A stretch of 64,000 nt of DNA from Chitinophagaceae bacterium (GTDB lineage: Bacteria; Bacteroidota; Bacteroidia; Chitinophagales; UBA10324), in contig JADJAG010000004.1 in the NCBI GenBank assembly GCA_016704325.1, positions 372,001 to 436,000 of the forward strand, given 5' to 3'. Of this stretch, positions 40,601 through 46,559 are shown in pieces. How positions within the stretch are numbered: the first letter of the stretch is position 1; every line of letters starts with the position of its first letter. Position numbers and translations under genes: made by a program. A model generated the notes under the pieces. It made no database searches and had not been told where the DNA came from. It was given only the letters and a program-made list of their open reading frames with translations.

Positions 40601-40917
40601 AAAGACTTTTGCCATGTTACATTTCCTACTGAATCTGATTTCACAATCCAGAAATCTAAACTACCATGATTCCCCGATACATCCCCGTCATTGGATCCTG
40701 AATATCCTGCCATGATAAATCCACCGTCTGCGGTTTGCCGGATTGAGTATCCCGCTTCATCTTCACTTCCACCGTAAGATTTTTCCCATTCAACTTCCGG
40801 TATTTGTGCTTCAGCCAATAATATTGAAAGACATATTATGACGAACAACTGGTAAAGAAATAAATAAGGAGGTAAAGACCAGGAATGGTTCGAAAAGAAA
40901 CAGGAGGTTGATTGCAT
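37630..40917 (-). CDS. T9SS-secreted double seven-repeat protein with MopE-like calcium motifs
   Basis: About 1,095 residues from the ATG at 40917, which opens a signal peptide (MQSTSCFFSNHSWSLPPYLF..AEAQ); the frame stays open to 40968. It contains 14 repeats of ~60 residues (SLGGSxxDxAxSIQQTxDGG then FIVAGxSxSNDGDVSGNHG and DYWIVKL), seven before and seven after residue ~480-540. Each set of seven is followed by an Asp-rich MopE-like segment (DCDDSDSNIYPGSSDIINGI and DCDDSNALVFPGAFEIPDNG, both ending IDDxCxG), which probably binds calcium. The end is a T9SS type A sorting domain (LSLFPNPNDGRFTIYLEL). Two seven-bladed propellers are inferred. Its partner is unknown. Confidence 0.88.
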   Translation of the reverse strand: MQSTSCFFSNHSWSLPPYLFLYQLFVIICLSILLAEAQIPEVEWEKSYGGSEDEAGYSIRQTADGGFIMAGYSGSNDGDVSGNHGSLDFWIVKSDSVGNVTWQKSFGGSGVDIARSVLQTTDGGYIVAGRSSSDDGNVSGNHPDDDGYPSTDFWIIKLDNNGSLQWEKCLGGSNYEEARAVQQTTDDGFIVGGYTSSNDGHVSGNHGSGDYWIVKLSSAGNMEWQKCLGGSGLDQASSLQQVTDGGYIVAGGAQSNDGDVSGNHGESDYWIVKLNVSGDIEWQKSFGGSNNDYATDMLQSSDSGFIIVGSSSSNNGDVTGNHGESDYWIVKLNVSGAMEWQKSFGGSNLDYATGIAQSSDSGFIIVGGSSSNNGDVTGNHLDNYGYTTIDYWIVKIDSSENLQMQSSLGGSDVDFANSIHPTSDDGFIVMGLSSSNDGDISNSYDGDDFWVVKYSCGGSQTFYADSDNDTYGNINTGTSSFSCFPPAGYVADSSDCDDSDSNIYPGSSDIINGIDDNCNGYLDEPVIEWQISLGGSKNDIARSIQQTFDGGFIVAGSSQSNDWDVSGNQGFDDYWVAKLNGSGNIEWQKSLGGSIFDQATFIQQIADSGYIVIGYAESNDGDITGNHGYTDIWIVRLDVSGNTLWQKALGGIWSEYATSIQYTFDGGYILSGYSNSSDGDVSGNHGNFDFWIVKVDSLANIQWKRSLGGGKPDYGNHVQQTEDGGFIIAGESDSNNGDVSGNHGNFDSWIVKLDSSGTIQWQNSYGGSGDDGALSIRQTLGGGFIVAGYSESNNGDVSGNHGSLDYWIVRLDAAGNLVWQKCLGGSGYDIAQSVIQTVNGGFIVAGLTSSNDGDVSGNQGQLDYWIVKLNQSGTIEWQQCLGGNNFDEPYSICQTSSGELIIAGYSDSEVGDVTGNYGLEDYWLVKLSCDVSQFFCADLDGDGFGDANVLIAGPACLPPAGYVYDSTDCDDSNALVFPGAFEIPDNGIDDDCDGTIDESSTGVFSTNKIIPALSLFPNPNDGRFTIYLELNSDDNDLVTIEVINLLGQIVYDKTSALFNGKLLEEINLNDRSSGMYLIKVFINDRVYWGPLISKN

Positions 40918-41125
40918 GATTATTATATGTTTTTTTACAAGAATCTGCTTTACCGTTCTCCATACCAACGATGTAGGAGATATTCCTTTGTTGAAGTATC
41001 AATATGGATTCTCTTACTAAATATTCACACCAGATATTATATTAAATATACTTGCCCTTGTTGAAATCGTTCCTTTCCTTCAAAGATAGCTGACTCTTAT
41101 GATTTTAATAAGTTTAAGTTTAAAT

Positions 41126-41169
41126 AACTTCATAACGCTGGTTGTTGAAAATACCAACCAGGGGCTGAA
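41126..41169. repeat. REP-like hairpin repeat, right half only (copy 3)
   Basis: AACTTCATAACGCTGGTTG continues into GAAAATACCAACCAGGGGCTGAA with two changes from the family. The left half is missing. Confidence 0.65.
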
Positions 41170-41280
41170 TATGAAAGGAATGACAGCCGGAATCTACGTG
41201 GTAAAATGTAACCGGGCAGTTTTAATGAATCTCAGAATATAATAGTGATGCGGTAACAACAGCAAGCTCAGCTTTACAAA

Positions 41281-41399
41281 GAGGCTGTCTCAAAAGGTAC
41301 TGTAGCACTGAATGTGATCCCGATTTTTTGGGACCGGCATCTGCTCCTTAAGGAGATCCTGAAACAACTTCAGGATGGCCCAGGCCTTGAGACAGTCTC
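41281..41399. repeat. MITE-like element with GAGGCTGTCTCAA ends
   Basis: The ends are imperfect inverted repeats, GAGGCTGTCTCAA and TTGAGACAGTCTC. The interior holds more hairpins (CTCCTTAAGGAG; ATCCTGAA-acaac-TTCAGGAT) and no reading frame. It lies just past the 3' end of the TonB-like gene and may also act as a terminator. Confidence 0.65.
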
Positions 41400-41442
41400 T
41401 TTTAGTTGATATCATGCAGAAGAAGTCTGTTCAGAGGAAATA

Positions 41443-42285
41443 CTATTTACCGGTGGTTTCCATTTCGATAGGTAGTACAAGTTTCACATTCACGGGATGA
41501 TTATTATTCATGCCTGCATTCCATTTTGGCATTCCCTCAAGTAATCTTACGGCTTCTTCAGCGCACCCAAAGCCAACATCATCTTTTAATATTTCAACAC
41601 CGTAGATATTGCCTTCTGCAGAAACAATAAAACTTAAAATTAATTTCCCACCGCTTCCGGCACATTGCCTGAACTGTGAACAGCTCAAATGCTTCTGCAA
41701 ATATTTCTCTAAGGCATTTTTTTCTCCGGGGAAGGAGGGCATAACTGCTGGTGCATGTATGATTTCATTCGAACCCAATGAATTTGTTTCACTGCCGTCC
41801 GGATTCCCATTCATAGTTTGCTTATCATCTTCTTGTCCAGAGGAACTCAATTCAACATCTGAATTGCTGCCTTCATCATTCCTGCCCACGGCATTTGTCA
41901 AATCATCTTTTATCTCTTCCTTCAGGTCATCTTCTTTTAAAGAGTCAGAGATAACAGAAACTGCAGGTATATCGCTTTGCTTCTTCGGAATGACGCTCTT
42001 TGATTGGGCAGGCCGATGAGGTTCAATTACAAAAGCAGGATGGTCCACTACAGTTGGCACATTCTTTTCAGAAGAAAAAATCTCATGTGTACCGGTAGAT
42101 AAAACTAAATTCGTCGTGCACCAAATTGAAAAAATGAATAGGATAGTAATGAAAAAAGCCAACTGTAATCTGTCAGGATAATGCCTTCGCAATTCGTAGG
42201 CGCCATAAACTTTGTTTCGACCTTCAAATATGACCTCATCAAGATCATTTGTAAACCATGCGGAAAATTTTCGTTTTGTTTTCAT
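41443..42285 (-). CDS. TonB-family energy transducer-like protein
   Basis: 280 residues. The short cytoplasmic segment FEGRNKVYGAYELRRHYPDR and a single membrane helix (residues ~43-63, AFFITILFIFSIWCTTNLVLS) are typical of Bacteroidota TonB-like proteins. An acidic linker with many Ser and Asp follows. The C-terminus is a TonB C-terminal domain (GGKLILSFIVSAEGNIYGVE ... AVRLLEGMPKWNAGMNNNHP). TonB proteins pass inner-membrane energy to outer-membrane receptors. No receptor or ExbB/ExbD genes are near, so the partner is unknown. The linker is less Pro-rich than usual, and two Cys in LSCSQFRQC are unusual. Confidence 0.85.
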   Translation of the reverse strand: MKTKRKFSAWFTNDLDEVIFEGRNKVYGAYELRRHYPDRLQLAFFITILFIFSIWCTTNLVLSTGTHEIFSSEKNVPTVVDHPAFVIEPHRPAQSKSVIPKKQSDIPAVSVISDSLKEDDLKEEIKDDLTNAVGRNDEGSNSDVELSSSGQEDDKQTMNGNPDGSETNSLGSNEIIHAPAVMPSFPGEKNALEKYLQKHLSCSQFRQCAGSGGKLILSFIVSAEGNIYGVEILKDDVGFGCAEEAVRLLEGMPKWNAGMNNNHPVNVKLVLPIEMETTGK

Positions 42286-42817
42286 GGCTGAATGTTTTTC
42301 TCAAAACGCAGGTCACACCTCTTTCAGTTCGTTTATTAATATAAATTGCAATATTATGACAACAAAAGAACGCCGCTTGGAGCGTCCGCCAAACAGTGAA
42401 GAATTGGATGTGCTATGCTTGAAAACTGCAGGATTAAAAATCCTGTTCTCAATAGAACCGGATTACAAATCCGGTCCAGCGGGACTTAATGAGGGAAGGA
42501 TTTTTAATCCTTCGGAGTTTAGAAATTTATGTTGTGCTGTCAGGATATCCTATATTGAAAAAATGGGGATAAAGTTATAATAGAGAAGTAGGACATACGC
42601 ACTCAGCCTGTCCCGCTTTTTAGCGGGATTAGCCTCCCTCAAGGCTTGCCTGCAAACGATGCGAATGAGGGGTTGCAGATGTGCGTTGTTTTCTAAAAAA
42701 TTTAAGGTAACATAAAAGTTGCCTAGTAAGTTGGTGGTAACAAAAAAGCTACCTACTTTTGTCAAAAAATCGGGAGGTTAAAATGGAAGGAATTATATCT
42801 TTTTAAATCAAAGGAAT
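42286..42817. other. repeat-filled intergenic region before hicAB
   Basis: No gene is supported. It holds three palindromes in a row (AGGATTaaaAATCCT; ACCGGATTacaAATCCGGT; AAGGATTtttAATCCTT, about 42430-42512), the 178-bp duplicated block, and AT-rich sequence where the hicA promoter must lie. Confidence 0.6.
42482..42659. repeat. 178-bp duplicated block, copy 1
   Basis: Starts GGACTTAATGAGGGAAGG and ends GGCTTGCCTGCAAACGA. It recurs almost unchanged, in the same orientation, at 45012-45188. The copies bracket hicAB and a T9SS cargo gene. It includes the small palindrome CCCGCTTTTTAGCGGG. Confidence 0.9.
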
Positions 42818-43000
42818 ATGAATGTCAAGGAGTTAGTAAGACTACTTAAAAATGATGGGTGGAAAAAAAAGGAACAAAAAGGAAGTCATCTTCAAATGAT
42901 TCACGACAAAAAAAAGGGCAAGGTTACTGTACCCATTCATGGCGGGGATATTCCAAAGGGGACATTAAATTCAATTCTGAAGCAAGCGGGGTTGAAATAA
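42818..43000 (+). CDS. hicA: HicA mRNA interferase toxin
   Basis: A 60-residue HicA toxin, which cleaves mRNA and halts translation when its antitoxin is lost. The dsRBD-like fold is clear from MNVKELVRLLKNDGWKKKEQ, the catalytic histidine in GSHLQMIHD and the end VPIHGGDIPKGTLNSILKQA. The length is normal and AAAGGA lies just before the ATG. The antitoxin gene follows by ~50-80 bases in the same direction, the usual hicA-hicB order. Confidence 0.95.
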   Translation: MNVKELVRLLKNDGWKKKEQKGSHLQMIHDKKKGKVTVPIHGGDIPKGTLNSILKQAGLK

Positions 43001-43077
43001 ACGCCGATCTTCAGAGGTAGGACAAATATTAAATTGCGACGTAAAAAAATGGCTAAAAACAAAGGCTCCAACTAATA

Positions 43078-43452
43078 TTGGAGAGAGAAGGAAACAAATT
43101 GTGGGGCCGTGTATTGATAAATGAAAATCTCATTTTCGATTCAGCTACCACTTTGCGGATTCTTGAAAAAAGAATTAGAAAATCATTAAAGGATTTTGAA
43201 GGATTAGAAGAAATTCAGTTTGAATATGCTTATGATCTTACTGTTTTCTTTGAGCAATTCAATTTTCTTAATCAATCTAAAATTGCTGAATTAGCAGGAA
43301 TAAATCCTGGTTTGATTCGACAATATTCCTCCGGTAACAAGAAACCTTCGCAAGAACAGGTTGGAAAAATTGAAAGTGCTTTACACAAACTTGCTGATAG
43401 GTTGAAAGAAGTTCAATTATCCTCCAAATCTTATACTGGTAAAGCAATGTGA
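43078..43452 (+). CDS. hicB: HicB-like antitoxin with HTH domain
   Basis: Neutralises HicA and probably represses the operon. The N-terminus is the HicB partial RNase-H fold (KLWGRVLINENLIFDSATTL), and the C-terminus is an HTH (NQSKIAELAGINPGLIRQYS, residues ~64-85) that would bind the operator. The open frame begins at a TTG (43078), which trims the first beta-strand. Codons just upstream in the same frame read KQRLQLILERE, as expected for HicB. One more A in the A5 run at 43055-43059 would join the ATG at 43049 to give MAKKQRLQLILEREGN. The true start is therefore probably 43049 with a one-base slip. Confidence 0.85.
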   Translation: MEREGNKLWGRVLINENLIFDSATTLRILEKRIRKSLKDFEGLEEIQFEYAYDLTVFFEQFNFLNQSKIAELAGINPGLIRQYSSGNKKPSQEQVGKIESALHKLADRLKEVQLSSKSYTGKAM

Positions 43453-43466
43453 ATCTAATACGTTTT

Positions 43467-43539
43467 TTCAGCCTCTGGCCGGTGTTTTCACCGACCGCTT
43501 CATAACGCTGGTTGAAGAAAACACCAACTAAAGGCTGAA
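43467..43539. repeat. REP-like hairpin repeat, copy 4
   Basis: Complete 73-bp unit from TTCAGCCTCTGGCCGGTG to CCAACTAAAGGCTGAA. It lies between hicB and the next T9SS cargo gene. Confidence 0.85.
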
Positions 43540-43589
43540 AGCTGTTTGACGGGATTTTAAACTATATTTGAAAGTATAACCCTGATCAG

Positions 43590-44444
43590 TTGAGATACAC
43601 TATTACACTTTTCCTGATATTGATTTCAGCTTCATCTTTCGCACAATACCAGCCACTTATTAGCGATTCCACTTCCTGGTACATAAAACATGAAATCTGG
43701 GATGGCGCTTTTATTGAACATCTTTATTTGGGTGATACAGTTACCATAGGTTCAAAGTTGTACCATGAAGTTATGCTGGAAGAAGGCACCTTTCAGGGAG
43801 TTGCAGGTTATTTGCGTGAAGATCCGTCCACAGGAAAAGCCTGGTTATTGGGTATTGAGGATACTTCGGAATACCTGATCATGGACCTCAGTCTTTCCGC
43901 AGGTGATTCATTTTATGTGAAGATGTTTCCTTATGGTGAGGCCTATGCACATGTGGCTGAAGCGGAGTTGGTCAATGGCAAAAAGGTGCTTACACTTGAT
44001 TACCATTTCGGAGGTGGGTTCATTGATGAGGAATTGAAGTTTATGGAAGGGGTTGGACCCAATGCCACTTTTTTATACCAGGTAGATTATGCAACAGCCT
44101 CCCAAATTGAGGCGCTTTTTGGATACCTCGTTTGCACTGTTTATGAGGGCAGCATCCTGACGTATGCATGGGATACCATCACCTTCGAGTGCGGACCCTT
44201 GTTTGACGGCATCTCGCAGCAGCAGCTATCAGGAAATTATGTGCCTTTTCCAAATCCTGCCACAGATCTGTTGTATATAAATGGCTTTTCAGTTGAAACC
44301 ACTTTGTTCACTCCGATGGGAATAGAGATCATGAAAACAAAAGCAACAGTAATTCCTGTTGCTCACTTACCAAGAGGTATTTACTATGTGCATATTAAAA
44401 GTGAAGGAAAACCGGCAGCTACGACAAAAGTGATTCTTCAATAA
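43590..44444 (+). CDS. small T9SS-secreted protein
   Basis: 284 residues from a TTG at 43590, which opens a good signal peptide (MRYTITLFLILISASSFAQ). The central beta-rich domain (HEIWDGAFIEHLYLGDTVTI ... YLREDPSTGKAWLLGIEDTS) resembles uncharacterised Bacteroidota secreted proteins that describe a value or status in this style, but I know no function. The end is a T9SS type A sorting domain (YVPFPNPATDLLYINGFSVE to PRGIYYVHIKSEGKPAATTK). It lies between the duplicated 178-bp blocks and is flanked by REP-like hairpins. Confidence 0.82.
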   Translation: MRYTITLFLILISASSFAQYQPLISDSTSWYIKHEIWDGAFIEHLYLGDTVTIGSKLYHEVMLEEGTFQGVAGYLREDPSTGKAWLLGIEDTSEYLIMDLSLSAGDSFYVKMFPYGEAYAHVAEAELVNGKKVLTLDYHFGGGFIDEELKFMEGVGPNATFLYQVDYATASQIEALFGYLVCTVYEGSILTYAWDTITFECGPLFDGISQQQLSGNYVPFPNPATDLLYINGFSVETTLFTPMGIEIMKTKATVIPVAHLPRGIYYVHIKSEGKPAATTKVILQ

Positions 44445-44470
44445 GTTTTTCTGCTGTTAAGTTTCACTTC

Positions 44471-44543
44471 TTCATTCTGTGGCCGGTGTTTTCACCGACC
44501 ACTTCATTACGCTGCTTGGTGAAAACACCAACCAGAGGCTGTA
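44471..44543. repeat. REP-like hairpin repeat, copy 5
   Basis: 73 bp, starting TTCATTCTGTGGCCGGTG and ending CCAACCAGAGGCTGTA. It sits at the left edge of a gene fragment. Confidence 0.85.
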
Positions 44544-44663
44544 AGCTGTGATGAAACACATACCATCGTGGAAGCCGGATCACTTGCTGCCGTAACCTAT
44601 CAGTATACACTTATCATTGACGGAAAGCAAATTGAAAGCAGGCAAATGCAATTGATCAGGTAA
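44544..44663 (+). pseudogene. 3' remnant of a secreted-protein gene
   Basis: Directly after the hairpin repeat, one frame reads SCDETHTIVEAGSLAAVTYQ then YTLIIDGKQIESRQMQLIR and stops at 44661. This looks like the C-terminal strand pair of tail-fibre-like secreted Bacteroidota proteins, but no start exists. A terminator follows 25 bases later, as for a real gene end. It is interpreted as the tail of a gene whose front was lost at the repeat. Confidence 0.5.
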
Positions 44664-44687
44664 GCAGTCAAACTGATTCTTTTTTAC

Positions 44688-44717
44688 AAAGCCACCTATC
44701 ATCCGGTGGCTTTTTTA
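44688..44717 (+). terminator. Rho-independent terminator
   Basis: AAAGCCACC and GGTGGCTTTTTT form a stem with a short loop and a T run. Confidence 0.85.
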
Positions 44718-44746
44718 TTCGGGAATGTTGCCCGCTGGCACCAGTC

Positions 44747-44818
44747 TTCAGCCTGTGGTCGGTGTTTTCACCGACCACTTCATAACTATGTTGGTGAAAA
44801 CACCAACCAGAGGCTCAA
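44747..44818. repeat. REP-like hairpin repeat, copy 6, joined to a transposase fragment
   Basis: 72-bp unit (TTCAGCCTGTGGTCGGTG ... ACCAGAGGCTCAA). Its right edge coincides with the point where the neighbouring RAYT coding sequence stops making sense. Confidence 0.88.
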
Positions 44819-44966
44819 GAATATGCAGATGATTTGGCATGATCACAAAACCATAGATCCAAACGCGTTTGGCATCAACTAAAAACTTCATGCTATCGAC
44901 TATGATCTGTTTATATTTGTCTGGCTTTAAAAGATTTTGCCAGTTTAAAATTGTAGCAGTAAACAA
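44748..44966 (-). pseudogene. truncated REP-associated tyrosine transposase (RAYT)
   Basis: The first ~48 codons read FTATILNWQNLLKPDKYKQI ... VWIYGFVIMPNHLHIL, the N-terminal part of Y1/HUH REP-associated transposases, with the H-hydrophobic-H metal motif in PNHLHIL. The similarity extends upstream of the TTG start to about 44984 (GDSYIKL). After ILEP the frame only translates the hairpin repeat, so the domain with the catalytic tyrosine is gone. RAYTs are known to mobilise REP hairpins next to their genes. Confidence 0.8.
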
Positions 44967-45011
44967 TTTGATGTAGCTGTCCCCCTCGTTAGTCCGGATT
45001 TATTTCAATCC

Positions 45012-45188
45012 GGACTTAATGAGGGAAGGTTTTTAATCCTTCGGAGTTTAGAAATTTATGTTGTGCTGTCAGGATATCCTATATTGAAAAAATGGGGATA
45101 AAGTTATAATAGAGAAGTAGGACATACGCACTCAGCCTGTCCCGCTTTTTAGCGGGATTAGCCTCCCTCAAGGCTTGCCTGCAAACGA
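45012..45188. repeat. 178-bp duplicated block, copy 2
   Basis: Direct copy of 42482-42659 with one base fewer in a T run (AAGGTTTTTAATCC here, AAGGATTTTTAATCC there). It sits just beyond the RAYT remnant and extends into the lipoprotein fragment on the other strand. Confidence 0.9.
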
Positions 45189-45456
45189 GCGCGAGTGAGA
45201 AGCCTTCGAAGTCATCCGATGACTTAATCACCGTCCACATGTATAAGCTCAACAAGTTAGCGTCAAGCGCATAACTAAATCGAAGTCGTGTTACAGATTT
45301 CGCACCAGCATTTAATCTTTCCAAGCTTTGCTTAAGTAGCCAGGTCACCTTTTTGATCATGTCTTCAAGTTCACCAATGCGTGAGACCTGAACTACCGGC
45401 CTGGTTGTGCAAGCACCAAGTGCCCATAAAATAAGGATGAGAAATGCTTTTTTCAC
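45079..45456 (-). pseudogene. lipoprotein gene fragment overwritten by repeats
   Basis: The first ~50 codons give a lipoprotein signal (MKKAFLILILWALGACTTRP, lipobox LGAC) and a short helical stretch. From about residue 51 the frame translates a repeat found again at 50953-51046, and from about residue 90 the 178-bp block. The original protein was therefore probably longer or different. The same repeat-derived tail also appears in a meaningless frame at 42550-42765. Confidence 0.4.
45230..45322. repeat. ~93-bp dispersed repeat, copy 1
   Basis: ACCGTCCACATGTATAAGCT through GCGTCAAGCGCATAACTAAA to AGCATTTAATCTTTCC. A second copy at 50953-51046 differs by a few bases and small indels. Confidence 0.8.
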
Positions 45457-45785
45457 CGTCGCGTCTTTGCGTTTGCTGCAAAGCTATCAATTAGCGATAA
45501 TTCTGAGTCTTAATGAATTCTCGCGCTTGTTTGCAGCTAGGCAATTGCGCGGCTTTTATCTGAGGCCGTGAATCTTTTCGATACGCAATATGTCGACCCT
45601 AGGGCAGTACAGGTTAAAATTCCCTGTAACTTTTCAGGGCTTCAGACTCACTTTGTTTGCAGCATGATAGAAAAGCGGACGATTGTGCCAAAAAGGGGAG
45701 AGAATTTTATTTGTTCCCCCAAAGTTAAATTGAACTAACTGTTTATAGATTATCACTCCGAAAAAGTAGCGAAAAACCACTAAAT
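45457..45785. other. intergenic region before the PIN gene
   Basis: No gene is supported. It contains CGCGCTTGTTTGCAGCTAGG (45529), a relative of TCGTTTGCAGCCAAGCAATT at 63298, and GAAAAGCGGACGATTGTGCC near 45671, related to text near 54247. Both look like dispersed repeats. Confidence 0.45.
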
Positions 45786-45806
45786 TTGAACCGCAAAAAA
45801 TTAATA

Positions 45807-46439
45807 ATGAGAACACTCAATATTTCAATATCAGACCTCGAATTGGACAAATTTGGGATTAAAAAGGACAGGATCACCTTTTCAGAATTTGTGGACCTGG
45901 TAAGCAAAGAACTGACTAAACAGACGCTTAATAAATGCATTGAAGTATCGGAGAAATTCGGACTTTCAAAAATGACTATGGACGAAATTACAAAGGAGGT
46001 CAAAGCCGTTAGAAAGAATGCAAAACTCGTAATTGATACAAATGTATTTGTATCCGCTCTTATTCAACGGAGCTATCCATACCTGATCATAAATGACTTG
46101 TTTGCAGAAGGAAAAATTGAATTGTGCGTTTCCGATGCCCTTCTTGAAGAATATTACGCAGTTTTAAATAGAAAGAAGTTTGCTAAATATGCAGCATTTC
46201 TTAACAAGGCAGAACTGCTTACAGCCGATATTGAGTCGAAGTCTTTCAAATTTATTCCACGAAAAAAACTAACAATTATTTCCGACAAAGACGACAACAA
46301 ATTGTTGGAACTTGCTGATGAATGCAAAGCCGATTTTCTTATCACAGGAAATACCAACGACTTTACAATCAAAAAATATAAGCGGACAAAAATTGTGACA
46401 CCCAGGGAATACTGGGAGCGCTTTAAACCTGAGGAGTAA
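45807..46439 (+). CDS. PIN-domain toxin fused to antitoxin-like N-terminus
   Basis: 210 residues from the ATG at 45807; an upstream TTG at 45786 is less likely. Residues ~1-70 (LNISISDLELDKFGIKKDRI ... EITKEVKAVRKNAK) look like the small antitoxin usually encoded before PIN-family toxins. Residues ~72-208 are the PIN ribonuclease: LVIDTNVFVSALIQ (first Asp), SDALLEEYYAVL (Glu), SDKDDNKLLELADECKADFL and TGNTNDF (later acidic residues). The acidic pocket is complete. Normally these are two overlapping genes; here there is no stop between them. Either a true fusion or a one-base error at the junction (~46025). Confidence 0.8.
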   Translation: MRTLNISISDLELDKFGIKKDRITFSEFVDLVSKELTKQTLNKCIEVSEKFGLSKMTMDEITKEVKAVRKNAKLVIDTNVFVSALIQRSYPYLIINDLFAEGKIELCVSDALLEEYYAVLNRKKFAKYAAFLNKAELLTADIESKSFKFIPRKKLTIISDKDDNKLLELADECKADFLITGNTNDFTIKKYKRTKIVTPREYWERFKPEE

Positions 46440-46559
46440 GATGGCGCTAATAAAAGTTGGTTGTGAAGACATAACCAACGCCGAACACCAACGATTGTGT
46501 CCTCACAATTTTTATCGAATCTTCTTAGCTTAATGTGCAAACGAACGAGGCGAGTGAGA

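Noticed and set aside
42212..42580. 122-codon plus-strand frame over the TonB-like gene start
   Set aside because: Antisense of the gene, then runs through repeats.
42550..42765. 71-codon minus-strand frame
   Set aside because: Translates the 178-bp repeat; the same tail appears in the lipoprotein fragment at 45079.
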